The notes under the pieces are model-generated. The model ran no database searches. It saw only the letters and a program-made list of their open reading frames with translations, and had not been told where the DNA came from. From Chthonobacter albigriseus (lineage in GTDB: Bacteria; Pseudomonadota; Alphaproteobacteria; Rhizobiales; Pleomorphomonadaceae), in the NCBI RefSeq assembly GCF_013839445.1, contig NZ_JACDIT010000001.1, forward strand, positions 186,001 through 250,000: DNA of 64,000 nt, read 5' to 3'. Shown here in pieces: positions 1 through 10,150 of this stretch. Each line of letters begins with the position of its first letter. Position 1 is the first letter of the stretch. The translations under genes and the position numbers were made by a program.

Positions 1-222
1 CAGGTGCACGATCGAGCCGGGCTGCGGCAGCCCGGGCACGCCGGACTTCGGCAGCACCACGTCGAGACGTCCGCTGGAGGTCGCGAGCCGGAGGATGTCG
101 GCGGAGACCCGCTCCAATACGCGCGCTTCGATGGTCTGGCCATCGCGCAAACCACCGCCACCGAGCGTCGCCACCGAAAGTGGCGCCTCGCCGAACACGG
201 GCGGGATGGTGCCGATCGCCAT
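1..222 (-). CDS. Unrecognised protein, N-terminal part only
   Basis: Reading on the minus strand from an ATG at 222, the frame stays open to the window edge, giving 74 residues that begin MAIGTIPPVFGEAPL. A Gly-rich patch is followed by a segment that looks beta-rich (GQTIEARVLERVSADILRL). This loosely resembles N-terminal parts of flagellar hook-length control (FliK-like) proteins, but the likeness is too weak to assign a function. It lies downstream of gcvPB on the same strand with a gap of about 110 bases that contains a hairpin, so it probably has its own transcript. The C-terminus is outside the window. Confidence 0.55.
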   Translation of the reverse strand, partial: MAIGTIPPVFGEAPLSVATLGGGGLRDGQTIEARVLERVSADILRLATSSGRLDVVLPKSGVPGLPQPGSIVHL

Positions 223-292
223 GCGTCAGCCTCCGGTGAACCCGAAGCCTACGCGACAGGAGCGAGTCGGGAAAGACCGGGCGGTCCGGTGC

Positions 293-326
293 ATTCGGGG
301 CGCGTCCGGTCGGCTGCGCCCCGAAT
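293..326 (-). terminator. Hairpin after the gcv operon, possible terminator
   Basis: A perfect 10-bp inverted repeat (ATTCGGGGCG at 293-302 and CGCCCCGAAT at 317-326) encloses a 14-base loop just past the gcvPB stop codon. No T-tract follows it in the minus direction. It could be a weak or Rho-assisted terminator, or a 3'-end stabilising structure, separating the gcv operon from the next gene. Confidence 0.4.
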
Positions 327-335
327 CGGCGGCAC

Positions 336-1916
336 CTACTCGGCTGCTTCGGCCTTCGGAGTCGTGGGCTCCGACCAGGCCAGCTTCGGCTGGCGGGCGG
401 CGCGGGTCTCGTCCAGCCGCTTGCGCGGGGCGAGCCGCGGGGCCGCCTTGAAGCTCTCCACCTCGCCGGCCTTCGCCTTCTCGGCGAGATGACGGAGCGT
501 GCCGATGAACTGGTCGAGGCTCTGCTTGCTTTCCGATTCGGTCGGCTCGATCAGCATCGCGCCGTGCACCACCAGCGGGAAGTACATGGTCATCGGGTGG
601 TAGCCCTCGTCGATCATCGCCTTGGCGAAGTCGAGCGTGGTGACGCCGGTGCCGTCGAGGAAGCGATCGTCGAACAGCACCTCGTGCATCGCCGGGCGCT
701 CGGGGAACGCGACGGTCATCACGTCGGAGAGGCGCGCCTTGATGTAGTTGGCTGAAAGCACCGCATCCTCGGAAGCTTGGCGCAGGCCGTCGGCGCCGTG
801 GCTCATCATGTAGGTGAGCGCGCGCACGAACATGCCCATCTGGCCGTGGAAGGCGGTGATGCGGCCGAACGGCGTCGCGGTGTCGCCCGCCTGCTTGCGC
901 GTCTCGACGAACTCGCCCGAGCCGTCCGGGTTGAAACGAACGAAGGGCACGGGCGCGAAGGGCGCCAACTTCTCCGACAGCACCACCGGCCCCGCGCCCG
1001 GACCGCCGCCGCCGTGTGGCGTGGAGAAGGTCTTGTGCAGGTTGATGTGCATGGCGTCGACACCGAGGTCGCCCGGGCGGACCTTGCCGACGATGGCGTT
1101 GAAGTTCGCGCCGTCGGCGTAGAAGTAGGCGCCCGCCGCGTGCACCGCCTCGGCGATCTCCACGATGTCGCGCTCGAACAGGCCGCAGGTGTTCGGGTTC
1201 GTCAGCATGATCGCCGCGACGTCCGGCGAGAGCAGCTTCCTCACCTCCGCGGGATCGACCGTCCCGTCGGCGCGGGCGGGCACGGGCACCACCTTGAAGC
1301 CGAGGGCGGCGGCGGTCGCCGGGTTGGTTCCGTGCGCCGATTCCGGGACGAGCACGATCGGTCGGGTCTCGCCCTTCGCCGCGATCGCCGCCTTGATGGC
1401 CGCCATGCCGCAGTACTCGCCGTGTGCACCGGCCTTCGGGCTCATGGCGACGGACGCCATGCCGGTCAGTTCCAGCAGCCAGCGGCCGAGTTCGGCGACG
1501 AGGTCGATCGCCCCCGGCACGGTGGAGAGCGGCTGCAGCGGGTGCACGTCGGCAAAGCCCGGCAGGCGCGCCATTTTCTCATTGAGCCGCGGGTTGTGCT
1601 TCATGGTGCACGAGCCGAGCGGGTAGAGGCCTAGGTCGATGGCGTAGTTCTGGCGGGAAAGGCGCACGTAGTGCCGCATCGCCTCCGGTTCGGTCAGGCC
1701 CGGCAGGTCGATCGGCGCCTTGCGTGCATGGCCGCCGAGGCGATCCTGGAAAGAGCCGGGATCCTCCACATCGACGCCGGTGACATCCAGGCGGCCGACC
1801 TCGAAGATCAGCTTCTCCTCGATATCCAGCGCGCGGTTACCGGTGAAGGTAGGCGACACACCCGCGTCCTTCGTTGCGGCCGGCGCGGTGGGGCGGCCTT
1901 CTCGGTTCATGGTCAT
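336..1916 (-). CDS. gcvPB: Glycine dehydrogenase (decarboxylating), subunit 2
   Basis: This is the C-terminal-half subunit of the P-protein of the glycine cleavage system. With subunit 1 it decarboxylates glycine using pyridoxal phosphate and passes the aminomethyl group to lipoyl-GcvH. The protein has 526 residues. The PLP-lysine region [18 protein letters not shown] places the Schiff-base Lys at about residue 295, followed by the glycine-rich loop of the family. The start overlaps the gcvPA stop by 4 bases (ATGA), indicating translational coupling. A second ATG two codons downstream is an alternative start. It is the last gene of the gcvT-H-PA-PB operon and so falls under the upstream glycine riboswitch. 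The C-terminal 25 residues or so are basic and low-complexity. Confidence 0.97.
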   Translation of the reverse strand: MTMNREGRPTAPAATKDAGVSPTFTGNRALDIEEKLIFEVGRLDVTGVDVEDPGSFQDRLGGHARKAPIDLPGLTEPEAMRHYVRLSRQNYAIDLGLYPLGSCTMKHNPRLNEKMARLPGFADVHPLQPLSTVPGAIDLVAELGRWLLELTGMASVAMSPKAGAHGEYCGMAAIKAAIAAKGETRPIVLVPESAHGTNPATAAALGFKVVPVPARADGTVDPAEVRKLLSPDVAAIMLTNPNTCGLFERDIVEIAEAVHAAGAYFYADGANFNAIVGKVRPGDLGVDAMHINLHKTFSTPHGGGGPGAGPVVLSEKLAPFAPVPFVRFNPDGSGEFVETRKQAGDTATPFGRITAFHGQMGMFVRALTYMMSHGADGLRQASEDAVLSANYIKARLSDVMTVAFPERPAMHEVLFDDRFLDGTGVTTLDFAKAMIDEGYHPMTMYFPLVVHGAMLIEPTESESKQSLDQFIGTLRHLAEKAKAGEVESFKAAPRLAPRKRLDETRAARQPKLAWSEPTTPKAEAAE

Positions 1917-3259
1917 GCCAGCACCTCCTTCAGCGCGGCGGAAAAGGCGGCGCGGTCCTCGTCGGTGTTCACTTCGGTGGAGGCGACGACGATGAGGTCG
2001 TCGAGCCAGGGATGCTTCGGCTCCAGGCGGCGCGCCGGCACGCCGCCGAGGACGCCGCGGTCGGCAAGCGCCTGGACGACGTCGGTCGCGTTGCGGCGGA
2101 CGCGGATCGTGAACTCGTTGAAGAAGGTGCGGTTGAGCACCTCCACCCCGGGCACTGTCTCCAGCAGGCCGGCGAGCTTTACGGCATTGGCGTGGTTGAG
2201 GCGGGCGAGCCGCGTCAGCCCGGTCTCGCCGAGCAGCGTCATGTGGATGGAGAAGGCCAGGCAGCAGAGCCCGGAGTTGGTGCAGATGTTGGACGTCGCC
2301 TTGTCGCGGCGGATGTGCTGCTCGCGGGTGGAGAGCGTCAGCACGAAGCCACGCTTGCCGTCCGCGTCCACCGTCTCGCCGCAGAGCCGGCCCGGCATCT
2401 GCCGGACGAACTTCTCGCGCGTGGCGAAGAGACCGACGTAGGGGCCGCCGAAGGTCAGAGGGTTGCCGAGCGACTGCCCCTCCCCGACCACGATATCGGC
2501 GCCCTGAGCGCCGGGCGGCTCGATCAGGCCGAGCGCCATCACCTCGGTGAAGACCGCGATCAGAAGCGCGCCGACGGCGTGCGCCTTCTCCGCGATCGGC
2601 CTGAGGTCGACCAGGTGGCCGTAGAAGGACGGAGACTGGACCACGACGCAGGAGGTCTCGCCGTCGATCCGGGCGAGGATGTCCTCGGTGCCTGTCGGAT
2701 CGGGATCGAGCGTATCGACGCGGTCGCCGGCCATCTCGGAGACGGTCCGCGTCACGCCGCGGTAGTGCGGGTGCAGGCCGCCGGAGACCACCGCCTTGTT
2801 GCGGCGGGTGATGCGGTGGGCCATCAGCACGGCCTCCGCGGTGCCGGTCGAGCCGTCGTACATGGACGCATTGGCGACTTCCATGCCGGTGAGGCGCGCC
2901 ACCTGCGACTGGAACTCGAACAGAACCTGCAGCGTGCCCTGCGACACCTCGGGCTGGTACGGCGTGTAGGAGGTCAGGAACTCGGAGCGCTGGATCAGGT
3001 GATCCACCGTCGCCGGCACGTGATGACGGTAGGCACCGGCGCCGACGAAGAAGGGAACCGAGCCGGCGGAGACGTTGCGGGCGGCGAGTGCGGCGAGCTT
3101 CCGTTCGACGGCCATCTCGGACTGGGCCAGCGGCAGGCTCGGGAGATCGGTCAGGCGCTTGTCGAGGGGGATGTCCGCAAAGAGCGCGTCTATGTCGGCG
3201 ACGCCGATGGCGCCGAGCATCTCCGCCCGATCCGCGTCCGTGAGGGGAAGGTAACGCAT
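1913..3259 (-). CDS. gcvPA: Glycine dehydrogenase (decarboxylating), subunit 1
   Basis: This is the N-terminal-half subunit of the split P-protein (448 residues), which pairs with GcvPB to form the active decarboxylase. Family hallmarks include the N-terminal [15 protein letters not shown] and the segment around [19 protein letters not shown]. The PLP lysine is on the partner subunit, as expected for the split form. The gene starts 13 bases after the gcvH stop and overlaps gcvPB by 4 bases. The split PA/PB arrangement, rather than a fused gcvP, is usual in some alphaproteobacteria and in Gram-positives. Confidence 0.97.
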   Translation of the reverse strand: MRYLPLTDADRAEMLGAIGVADIDALFADIPLDKRLTDLPSLPLAQSEMAVERKLAALAARNVSAGSVPFFVGAGAYRHHVPATVDHLIQRSEFLTSYTPYQPEVSQGTLQVLFEFQSQVARLTGMEVANASMYDGSTGTAEAVLMAHRITRRNKAVVSGGLHPHYRGVTRTVSEMAGDRVDTLDPDPTGTEDILARIDGETSCVVVQSPSFYGHLVDLRPIAEKAHAVGALLIAVFTEVMALGLIEPPGAQGADIVVGEGQSLGNPLTFGGPYVGLFATREKFVRQMPGRLCGETVDADGKRGFVLTLSTREQHIRRDKATSNICTNSGLCCLAFSIHMTLLGETGLTRLARLNHANAVKLAGLLETVPGVEVLNRTFFNEFTIRVRRNATDVVQALADRGVLGGVPARRLEPKHPWLDDLIVVASTEVNTDEDRAAFSAALKEVLA

Positions 3260-3272
3260 GGATGCCTCCCGG

Positions 3273-3644
3273 TCAGAGCGTGTCGACGTAGGCGCGGTAG
3301 GCCGCCTCGTCCATGAGCTCGGCGAGTTCGCCTTCGTCGGAGAGTTCGATGCGGACGAACCAGCCTTCCGTTTCCGGCGCTTCGTTCACCGTCGCCGGGT
3401 TCTCGGCGAGGGCCGCGTTCACGTCCGTCACCGTGCCGGATACCGGCGCGTAGACTTCGCTCGCTGCCTTGACGCTCTCCACGACCGCGGCTTCGCCGCC
3501 TTTTGTGACGGCCTTGCCGACTTCCGGAAGCTCGACGAAGACGACATCGCCAAGCTGTTGCTGGGCATAGTCGGTGATGCCCACTGTGGCGACGTTGCCG
3601 TCGACGGAAAGCCACTCGTGGTCCTTGGTGAAGAACTTAGCCAT
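3273..3644 (-). CDS. gcvH: Glycine cleavage system H protein
   Basis: This is the lipoyl carrier that shuttles the aminomethyl group between the P-, T- and L-proteins. The start was set at the ATG at 3644 ([11 protein letters not shown]), giving 123 residues, the usual family size; the open frame runs further upstream, but that extension is arginine-rich and not H-protein-like. The lipoylation motif [15 protein letters not shown] places the modified lysine at residue 59. It lies between gcvT and gcvPA in the same operon, with about 130 bases separating it from gcvT. Confidence 0.97.
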   Translation of the reverse strand: MAKFFTKDHEWLSVDGNVATVGITDYAQQQLGDVVFVELPEVGKAVTKGGEAAVVESVKAASEVYAPVSGTVTDVNAALAENPATVNEAPETEGWFVRIELSDEGELAELMDEAAYRAYVDTL

Positions 3645-3774
3645 GGGGGACTGGATCCTCTGTGCGCCGGTTCGGACCGGCTTGTTGCGACGATGATTCA
3701 GGGACTTCAGACGGTGATTCAGGGTCAGGAGAGCCGGCCATGCCATTGTCCGGCCGAAGAAATACCCGCGCCCG

Positions 3775-4929
3775 TCAGCGGCCCCGGTAGAACCGGGCCG
3801 GCACGAACGGCAGCGCGACCACCTCGGCGGCGAGCGGCTTGCCACGAACCATCAGGGTCACCGGCGTGCCGGCGGCGGCGTGGGCGGCGGCGACGTAGCC
3901 CATGGCGACGGGCCCGTTCACCGTCGGGCCGAAGCCGCCCGAGGTGACCGTGCCGATCGGCTGCCCGTCGCGGGAGAGGATCTCCGTGCCCTCGCGCGCG
4001 GGCGCCCTGCCCTCGGGCCGGATGCCGACGCGGAGGCGCGGCGCGCCGTTGGCGATCTGCTCGCGGATGACATGATCGCCGGGAAAGCCACCCTCCTCGC
4101 GGCGACGCTTCTGGATCGACCAGAGCAGGTTCGCTTCCACCGGCGTGGTCGCCTGGTCGATGTCGTGGCCGTAAAGGCAGAGCCCGCCCTCAAGGCGCAG
4201 GCTGTCGCGGGCGCCGAGGCCGATCGGCTTCACGTCGTCGTCGGCGACGAGGGCGTCCCAAAGCGCGACGGCATTGGTGTTCCGGACCGAAATTTCGAAG
4301 CCGTCCTCGCCGGTGTAGCCGGAGCGAGTCACCGAGCAGTCGATGCCGGCGATGGTCGCCTGTGAAGCGGTCATGAACGGCCAGTCGGCGACGTCCGCAC
4401 CGAGGCGGACCAGCACGTCGACGGCCTTCGGACCTTGGAGGGCGAGGAGAGCGCGGTCGTCCGCCCGCTGCAGCCGGACGCCGGCGGGGAGGCTTGCCTC
4501 CAGATGGGCGAAATCGTCGTCCTTGCAGGCTGCGTTGACGATCAGCATCAGGGTGCCGTCATCGGCCGCATCCGGCGAGCGGCTGACCATGAGGTCGTCG
4601 AGGATGCCGCCCTGCGGGTTCAGGAACTGGGTGTAGCGCTGACGGCCGCGGCCGAGCGCACGGATATCCGCCGGCACGAGCCGCTCCAGGGCGGCAGCGG
4701 TCGTGTCGTGGTCGGGGCCGATCAGGAAGGCCTGGCCCATGTGGCTGACGTCGAACAGGCCGGCGGCGGCGCGGGTGTGGGCGTGTTCTGCGATGATGCC
4801 CTCGTATTGCACCGGCATGGAATAGCCGGCGAAGGGCACCATGCGCGCGCCGAGGGCGACGTGGCGATCGTAGAGCGGGGTGTAACGAAGGGGCGTCTCG
4901 GTCGCGGCTTGCGCGTGGTCGACCATCAT
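3775..4929 (-). CDS. gcvT: Glycine cleavage system T protein (aminomethyltransferase)
   Basis: GcvT transfers the methylene group from aminomethyl-GcvH to tetrahydrofolate and releases ammonia. The chosen start is the ATGATG at 4929 (or 4926); GGAG lies 3 to 6 bases upstream, giving 383-384 residues. The open frame continues upstream through the riboswitch, but that part is RNA, not protein. Family features are the folate-binding N-terminal region ([21 protein letters not shown]), the internal [10 protein letters not shown] motif and a C-terminal barrel. It is the first gene of the operon and directly follows the tandem glycine riboswitch. Confidence 0.97.
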   Translation of the reverse strand: MMVDHAQAATETPLRYTPLYDRHVALGARMVPFAGYSMPVQYEGIIAEHAHTRAAAGLFDVSHMGQAFLIGPDHDTTAAALERLVPADIRALGRGRQRYTQFLNPQGGILDDLMVSRSPDAADDGTLMLIVNAACKDDDFAHLEASLPAGVRLQRADDRALLALQGPKAVDVLVRLGADVADWPFMTASQATIAGIDCSVTRSGYTGEDGFEISVRNTNAVALWDALVADDDVKPIGLGARDSLRLEGGLCLYGHDIDQATTPVEANLLWSIQKRRREEGGFPGDHVIREQIANGAPRLRVGIRPEGRAPAREGTEILSRDGQPIGTVTSGGFGPTVNGPVAMGYVAAAHAAAGTPVTLMVRGKPLAAEVVALPFVPARFYRGR

Positions 4930-4979
4930 GGGCTCCGTGCGTTCGGGTGGCGTCCGAAGAATTGCCTTCGAAGACGCGC

Positions 4980-5197
4980 CCCCTCTGTCACGAAACCTGA
5001 GAGATTTCCCGGGCGTTCCGGCCGGCGGCCGAAAACGGGATCCGGTTACTCCTTCGGTGAGGCGACGGACGCATCGGTCCGACACCTGCTTTCCAGAGCG
5101 TCGCTCGCCGCGAGCGGTCCTTGAGCCTGAGAGTTTCCGGGGCGGTTGCTCCTTCGGCGCCGACCCCGAACGAAGGGCCGATCTCTCCCGCGCGGCG
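4980..5197 (-). promoter_or_regulatory. Tandem glycine riboswitch (gcvT RNA motif)
   Basis: Read on the minus strand, this leader of gcvT contains two copies of the conserved glycine aptamer core. Each has the CACCGAAGGAG-type or GCCGAAGGAG-type element (plus-strand positions 5149-5159 and 5049-5059) followed by CTCTCAGG (5126-5133 and 4996-5003). The first aptamer starts with GGGAGAGAT near 5190 and the second with GCTCTGGAAAGC near 5095, both typical of the 5' arms. The spacing fits two aptamers joined by a short linker. In characterised cases glycine binding turns on the gcv operon. About 50 bases separate the last motif from the gcvT start, so control may act on translation or on early termination; which one cannot be told here. 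Confidence 0.93.
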
Positions 5198-5369
5198 TCC
5201 TTCCTTCATCAGATCCGTCAATTTGACCATCGGCCAAACCGATCGAACCGGGTGAAGAAAAACTCCGGGGCGCGACCGTCCCGAAGCTCCGTGATAATCG
5301 CTGCTTCGATCGCCACCGTCAACGGGATGGACGAGAAAATCCCCGCCCGGCCGTCGATCCTGCTGGCGT

Positions 5370-5945
5370 TCAGCTTTTCGGGGCGCCTTCGTCGAAGCCG
5401 ACGAAGATGACGTAGCGGGCGTTGGCCTCGGCGCTGGCGATGGTGATCCCATCGACGATGCGGGTCCAGAGCACCGAAGCCTCGCCCGGATTGATGGTCG
5501 CCGGAACGCGGATCAGCTGGGAGGAGACGACCTCGTTGCCGTTCTTGACCAGGGCAATGCGGATCGGCAGCTCCACGGTGCCCGTCGCGGCGGTCCGGCC
5601 GGAAAGCAGGCGCCCAGCCAAGCCGACGCGGATCGAGGTGGATCCCATCGCTGTGCGGCAGTCGCGGGCGAACTTGGTGATCGTCGCCTGGAACCGCGTT
5701 GCCGAGGGATCACCCTGCCGGCCGCGCTCGTAGACGTGCATGACCTGGGTGTCGTCGCGCACCTGGACCTCGGGGCAGACCTCGATCGGGGCGAACTCCT
5801 GGAGCGACCGCTGCTCAGCCTCCAGGTCGCGGCCGCCCGTCACCAGCGCCGCCGGGTTCAGGTTCGGCACCGACGAACAGGCCGACAGGACCATCGCGAG
5901 AAGCACGGCGCCGGAGCGCACCACACCCAGACCAGACGAAATCAT
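5370..5945 (-). CDS. Conserved lipoprotein of unknown function
   Basis: The 191-residue protein starts at the ATG at 5945, preceded by a good GGTGAGGG ribosome site; an in-frame start at 5981 is less likely. The N-terminus has a short basic/hydrophobic signal ending in a lipobox LSAC, so the mature protein should be a lipid-anchored envelope protein beginning at Cys. The remainder has a beta-rich look (VQVRDDTQVMHVYERGRQG) without a named catalytic motif. It is divergent from ispH, with about 210 bases between the two starts. The function is unknown. Confidence 0.8.
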   Translation of the reverse strand: MISSGLGVVRSGAVLLAMVLSACSSVPNLNPAALVTGGRDLEAEQRSLQEFAPIEVCPEVQVRDDTQVMHVYERGRQGDPSATRFQATITKFARDCRTAMGSTSIRVGLAGRLLSGRTAATGTVELPIRIALVKNGNEVVSSQLIRVPATINPGEASVLWTRIVDGITIASAEANARYVIFVGFDEGAPKS

Positions 5946-6153
5946 GGCGACCCTCACCTCGTGTCGCGGCCTCCATAGCATGCGGCTTTGAGGTTGGCGA
6001 GGCGGGGAACGCCAGAGGCAGTGGCAATGCCGGGACGTCGCATTTCAGCCACCCGGCGCTGGCAATCCAGGCCGCAAGAGCCTCGCCCCTCGCTTGACAC
6101 CGGTCGGCTCACCACTTCTATTCCGACCAGCTTCGCCCGAAGGACGCCCCGCC

Positions 6154-7110
6154 TTGACGAAACCGCCGCTCTCCATCCTGCTCTGCGCGCCGCGCGGCTT
6201 CTGCGCCGGAGTCGACCGGGCGATCCAGATCGTCGATCTGGCGCTGGAGCGCTATGGCGCACCGGTCTACGTGCGGCACGAGATCGTCCACAACAAGTAC
6301 GTCGTGGAGGAGCTCCGCCGGAAAGGCGCGGTGTTTGTCGAGGAGCTCGACGAGATTCCGGATACCGGGCAGCCGGTGATCTTCTCCGCCCACGGCGTCG
6401 CGAAGTCGGTGCCGGCGGCGGCCCGGGCGCGCAATCTCTTCCACCTCGACGCCACCTGTCCGCTGGTCACCAAGGTGCACCGGGAGGCCGAGGTGCACCA
6501 CCGGCGGGGGCGGCACGTGATCCTGATCGGCCACGCCGGGCATCCGGAGGTGATCGGCACTATGGGCCAGTTGCCGGAAGGCGCGGTCACGTTGGTGGAG
6601 ACGCTGGACGACGTCGCCACCCTCGACCTGCCGGCCGACGCACCGCTCGCCTTCACCACGCAGACGACCCTTTCCGTGGACGACACCGCGGCCATCGTGG
6701 CGGCGCTGACGGCGCGGTTTCCCGGGATCACGGCGCCGCACAAGGAGGACATCTGCTACGCGACGACCAACCGGCAGGAGTCGGTCAAGGCCGTTGCGCC
6801 GCAGGTCGACGCGCTCCTCGTGGTGGGCGCGCCGAACTCGTCCAACTCGCAGCGGCTGCGCGAGGTCGCGGCGCGGGAGGGCTGCGAGCGGGCCTTCCTG
6901 ATCCAGCGCGCCTCGGAGATCGACTGGGAGGCGGTCGGCACGATCGAGACGCTCGGCCTGACGGCCGGCGCGTCGGCGCCGGAAGTGCTGGTGGAGGAGG
7001 TGATCGACGCCTTCGCGGAGCGCTACGATGTAACCGTGACGTCGGTCCGCACGGCCGACGAGACCATCGCGTTCAACCTTCCCCGCGAACTCCGCCAGCC
7101 GGCGGCCTGA
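6154..7110 (+). CDS. ispH: 4-hydroxy-3-methylbut-2-enyl diphosphate reductase
   Basis: This is the last enzyme of the MEP isoprenoid pathway, a [4Fe-4S] protein that reduces HMBPP to IPP and DMAPP. The TTG at 6154 (reading [10 protein letters not shown]) was chosen because AAGGA lies 9 bases upstream and it gives 318 residues, the family norm; an earlier in-frame TTG at 6094 adds 20 non-conserved residues. The cluster cysteines are Cys17 ([10 protein letters not shown]), Cys102 ([13 protein letters not shown]) and a third near residue 203 ([10 protein letters not shown]). The SSNSQRL substrate loop is present. It is the first gene of a run with thrB and rnhA on the same strand. Confidence 0.95.
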   Translation: MTKPPLSILLCAPRGFCAGVDRAIQIVDLALERYGAPVYVRHEIVHNKYVVEELRRKGAVFVEELDEIPDTGQPVIFSAHGVAKSVPAAARARNLFHLDATCPLVTKVHREAEVHHRRGRHVILIGHAGHPEVIGTMGQLPEGAVTLVETLDDVATLDLPADAPLAFTTQTTLSVDDTAAIVAALTARFPGITAPHKEDICYATTNRQESVKAVAPQVDALLVVGAPNSSNSQRLREVAAREGCERAFLIQRASEIDWEAVGTIETLGLTAGASAPEVLVEEVIDAFAERYDVTVTSVRTADETIAFNLPRELRQPAA

Positions 7111-7136
7111 TCGCCCTCCCCTCACGAGCAGAGCCT

Positions 7137-8117
7137 ATGGCCGTCTACACCGAGGTCTCCGACGACGAACTCGCGACCTTCCTGGAGGGCTACGACCTTG
7201 GCTCCCTCGTCTCGGCCAAAGGCATCGCGGAGGGCGTTGAGAACTCCAATTACCTGCTGCGGACCGAGGCCGGCACCTTCATCCTGACGCTCTACGAGAA
7301 GCGGGTGGATCCGAACGACCTGCCCTTCTTCATCGGCCTGATGGACCATCTCGCCAAGAGCGGCCTCACGTGCCCGCGTCCGGTGCGCAACCGCGCTGGC
7401 GAGACGCTCGGCACGCTGGCCGGGCGCAAGGCGGCCATCGTCACCTTCCTCGACGGCATGTGGGTGAAGCGGCCCGAGGTCTCGCACTGCCTGCAGCTGG
7501 GTCAGGCGCTCGCCAGGCTGCACGAGGCAGGCCGCGATTTTCCGATGCAGCGTCGGAACGGCCTCACGGTGTCGGACTGGCGGCCGCTGTTCGAGATGTC
7601 CGGCGCGCGGGCGGACGAGGTGCTTCCCGGCCTAGCGGCCGAGATTGCTGTGGAGCTCGACGTCCTGGAAAGGTCCTGGCCCACGGCCCTGCCGAAAGGC
7701 GTCATCCACGCCGATCTCTTTCCCGACAACGTGTTCTTCCTGAAGGGCGAGCTTTCCGGGCTGATCGACTTCTACTTCGCCTGCACGGACTTCTTCGCCT
7801 ACGACCTCGCGGTCTGCATGAACTCCTGGTGCTTCGAACCCAACCTCCAGTTCAACGTGACCAAGGCGCGGGCGCTTCTCACCGGATACCAACAGGTCCG
7901 GCCGCTCACCGACGAAGAGATCGCCGCGCTGCCGATGCTCAACCGCGGGGCTGCCCTTCGCTTCCTCCTGACGCGCCTCTACGACTGGCTGTCGACGCCG
8001 CCGGGGGCGCTGGTGAAGAAAAAAGATCCCATCGAGTACGTCAGGAAGTTGCGGTTTCATCGGCAGGTCACGTTGGCTGCCGAGTATGGGCTGGTGCCGG
8101 AGGATTTCGCGATATGA
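7137..8117 (+). CDS. thrB: Homoserine kinase (aminoglycoside-phosphotransferase-like type)
   Basis: This enzyme phosphorylates homoserine at the penultimate step of threonine synthesis. The 326-residue protein is of the APH/choline-kinase fold type used by many proteobacteria rather than the GHMP type. Motifs are the N-terminal [12 protein letters not shown] nucleotide loop, the catalytic segment [14 protein letters not shown] (Asp as base, Asn for metal) and the following [17 protein letters not shown]. The ATG at 7137 follows ispH by 26 bases. The stop overlaps the rnhA start (ATGA). Its pathway partner thrC lies 3.7 kb downstream on the same strand. Confidence 0.94.
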   Translation: MAVYTEVSDDELATFLEGYDLGSLVSAKGIAEGVENSNYLLRTEAGTFILTLYEKRVDPNDLPFFIGLMDHLAKSGLTCPRPVRNRAGETLGTLAGRKAAIVTFLDGMWVKRPEVSHCLQLGQALARLHEAGRDFPMQRRNGLTVSDWRPLFEMSGARADEVLPGLAAEIAVELDVLERSWPTALPKGVIHADLFPDNVFFLKGELSGLIDFYFACTDFFAYDLAVCMNSWCFEPNLQFNVTKARALLTGYQQVRPLTDEEIAALPMLNRGAALRFLLTRLYDWLSTPPGALVKKKDPIEYVRKLRFHRQVTLAAEYGLVPEDFAI

Positions 8118-8593
8118 CCGATTCGGCACCGCGCCGCGTCACGATCTACACGGACGGGGCGTGTTCGGGGAATCCGGGCCCCGGCGGGTGGGGCGCAGTG
8201 CTCGTCTGGGGGGATGTGGAGAAGGATCTCTGCGGCGGCGAAGCGGACACGACGAACAACCGCATGGAGCTGACCGCCGCCTGCGTGGCGCTGGAGACTT
8301 TGAAGCGGGGCTGCGTCGTCGACCTTTGGACCGACAGCCAGTACGTGAAGGGCGGGATCACCGGCTGGATCCACGGCTGGATGCGCAACGGTTGGAAGAC
8401 CGCCGACAAGAAGCCGGTCAAGAACGCCGATCTCTGGCAGCGGCTGGAAGCGGCCCGGCAACGGCATGAGGTCAGCTGGCACTGGGTGAAGGGCCACGCC
8501 GGCCATGACATGAACGAACGTGCCGATGCCCTCGCCCGGGAGGGCATGGCGCCGTTCCTGAAGAAGCGCCCGGAGCGCGCCGCCAACGGGTGA
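8114..8593 (+). CDS. rnhA: Ribonuclease HI
   Basis: This endonuclease degrades the RNA strand of RNA-DNA hybrids (R-loops, Okazaki primers). It has 159 residues. The DEDD active site is visible: Asp14 ([15 protein letters not shown]), Glu52 (NNRMEL), Asp74 (LWTDSQYV) and the Asp of NERADALA. The basic handle region around [14 protein letters not shown] is present, as in the E. coli-type enzyme. Its ATG overlaps the thrB stop by 4 bases, so the two are probably translationally coupled. The ispH-thrB-rnhA order recurs in Hyphomicrobiales. Confidence 0.96.
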   Translation: MTDSAPRRVTIYTDGACSGNPGPGGWGAVLVWGDVEKDLCGGEADTTNNRMELTAACVALETLKRGCVVDLWTDSQYVKGGITGWIHGWMRNGWKTADKKPVKNADLWQRLEAARQRHEVSWHWVKGHAGHDMNERADALAREGMAPFLKKRPERAANG

Positions 8594-8610
8594 GCCCGAC
8601 AAGGAGAGAC

Positions 8611-9540
8611 ATGGATTCCGTAGACGCCTCCCCGGTCCTGCCGTCCCTCCTTGAAGACTTTCCCGTCACCCGAAACGTGCTGGTCGTCGCCAATCCGATC
8701 GCCGGCGGTTTCCGCTACAGGGCGCTCGACCGGTTTTCCGAGCGGCTCGACACGCTCGGTGTCTCCGTCCGGGTCTGGCTGACGCGGTACGCTGGAAACC
8801 TCACGGAGATTGCGGAGACGCTGGATCCGTCGGTCGACACGCTGGTCGTGGGTGGCGGCGACGGGACGATCAACGAGGCCGTGACGGGGCTGCTGCGCCG
8901 GCCGGGAGCGCCGCCGGCGCTGGGCGTGCTGCCGTTCGGCACCGCCAACGTCCTTGCCCACGAACTCGGCCTGCCCTTCCGCGCGCGGGCCATGGCCGAC
9001 GCGGTCGTGGCGCGCCAGCTGAAGCCGCTGCATCTCGGCCGGATCGGCGGTCGCCCGTTCCTCCTTATGGTTTCGGCCGGCTTCGACGCGGATGTGGTTC
9101 ACGCCGTCGATTCGCTCACCAAACGGCGTTGGGGCAAGCTCGCCTATGCGGCCGCGGCGCTTCGGCTCGCGGTGGCGCGGCAAGGGCGGGACGTAACGGT
9201 CGAGGCGGACGGGGAGCGGTTCGTTTGCCGCCTCGCCGTGGTAACGACGGCCGGGTTCTACGGCGGACCGCTGACGATCACCCGGGAGACCCATTCAACC
9301 CGGCCGGGGCTGCGGCTCGTAGCACTCAAGGACGACGCGCCCCGCACGCTCGCGGCGGCTGCCCTGGCGCTCGGTGTCGGCCGGCTGCATCGGCACCCTG
9401 GCGTCACCGACAGGGCGGTGACGGAGGTTCGCTTCTCCGGTACGGGGATCAAGCTCCAGATCGACGGCGACCGGATGGAAACGTCGGACGCGCTGATCCG
9501 GGCGGAGCCGCGCGTCCTCACCGTGATCACCGGCGGCTAA
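8611..9540 (+). CDS. Diacylglycerol kinase family (YegS/DagK-type) lipid kinase
   Basis: The 309-residue protein has the diacylglycerol/sphingosine kinase catalytic fold. The phosphate-binding stretch VVANPIAGG is followed by GGGDGTINEAVTGLL and LPFGTANVLAHELGLP, and C-terminal strands end in KLQIDGDRMETSD. It probably phosphorylates a membrane lipid, but the substrate cannot be assigned from sequence. The start at the ATG at 8611 has a clear AAGGAGAG site; an in-frame GTG 21 bases earlier overlaps rnhA. It is the last gene of the ispH run and converges on the peroxiredoxin gene with only 6 bases between the stops. Confidence 0.88.
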   Translation: MDSVDASPVLPSLLEDFPVTRNVLVVANPIAGGFRYRALDRFSERLDTLGVSVRVWLTRYAGNLTEIAETLDPSVDTLVVGGGDGTINEAVTGLLRRPGAPPALGVLPFGTANVLAHELGLPFRARAMADAVVARQLKPLHLGRIGGRPFLLMVSAGFDADVVHAVDSLTKRRWGKLAYAAAALRLAVARQGRDVTVEADGERFVCRLAVVTTAGFYGGPLTITRETHSTRPGLRLVALKDDAPRTLAAAALALGVGRLHRHPGVTDRAVTEVRFSGTGIKLQIDGDRMETSDALIRAEPRVLTVITGG

Positions 9541-9546
9541 GCCCGA

Positions 9547-10032
9547 TCAGAGCTTCTCGATGACCGCCGCGGCGCTGGAGACGACGGCCTGGCCGGGGCT
9601 GTCCTCGACGTCGAGCGACTTCACGACGCCATCCTCGACGATCATCGCGTAGCGCTTGGAGCGAACGCCCAGCCCGCCGCCGGAGAGGTCGATGTCGAGG
9701 CCAACGGCCTTGGTGAAGGCGGCCACGCCGTCCGACACAAAGGTGATCTTGCCGAGCGCGTCGGCGTGGCGGGCCCAGGCCTTCATGACGTGGTGATCGT
9801 TGACCGACAGGCAAAGGATGTCCTCGACGCCCTTGGCACGGATGGCGTCGGCGTTCTCAAGGAAGCCCGGCAGGTGGTTCATGCTGCAGGTCGGCGTGAA
9901 AGCGCCCGGCACGGCGAACAGCACGACCTTGCGGCCGCCGAAGAGATCGGCCGTCGACTTGTCCTCCGGTCCATCCGCGGTCACGACCTTCAGCTTGAGG
10001 TCCGGCAGGCTGTTGCCAACGGCGATCGTCAT
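9547..10032 (-). CDS. Peroxiredoxin of the Prx5 type
   Basis: This thiol peroxidase reduces hydrogen peroxide and organic hydroperoxides. The protein has 161 residues. The peroxidatic Cys49 sits in the Prx5 signature VPGAFTPTCS, followed by HLPGFLENAD. The C-terminal part ends soon after LDVEDSPGQAVV, and no fused glutaredoxin domain is seen. A possible resolving cysteine is Cys74 (DILCLSV), as in atypical 2-Cys or glutaredoxin-dependent members. It is a single gene on the minus strand. Confidence 0.93.
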   Translation of the reverse strand: MTIAVGNSLPDLKLKVVTADGPEDKSTADLFGGRKVVLFAVPGAFTPTCSMNHLPGFLENADAIRAKGVEDILCLSVNDHHVMKAWARHADALGKITFVSDGVAAFTKAVGLDIDLSGGGLGVRSKRYAMIVEDGVVKSLDVEDSPGQAVVSSAAAVIEKL

Positions 10033-10150
10033 GGGCGCATCCTTCTAAGGTCAAATACGTATCCGGTATGGGTCGCAAACTCATAAGGGTTCACGGCAAC
10101 GGCGTCCAGCGTATGGAAACCGCATCCGGTGCCGACCGGCCTTCTACGGG

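Noticed and set aside
3645-3845. N-terminal extension of gcvH in the same frame
   Set aside because: The extension is Arg/Pro-rich and unlike any H protein; the ATG at 3644 gives the usual 123 residues.
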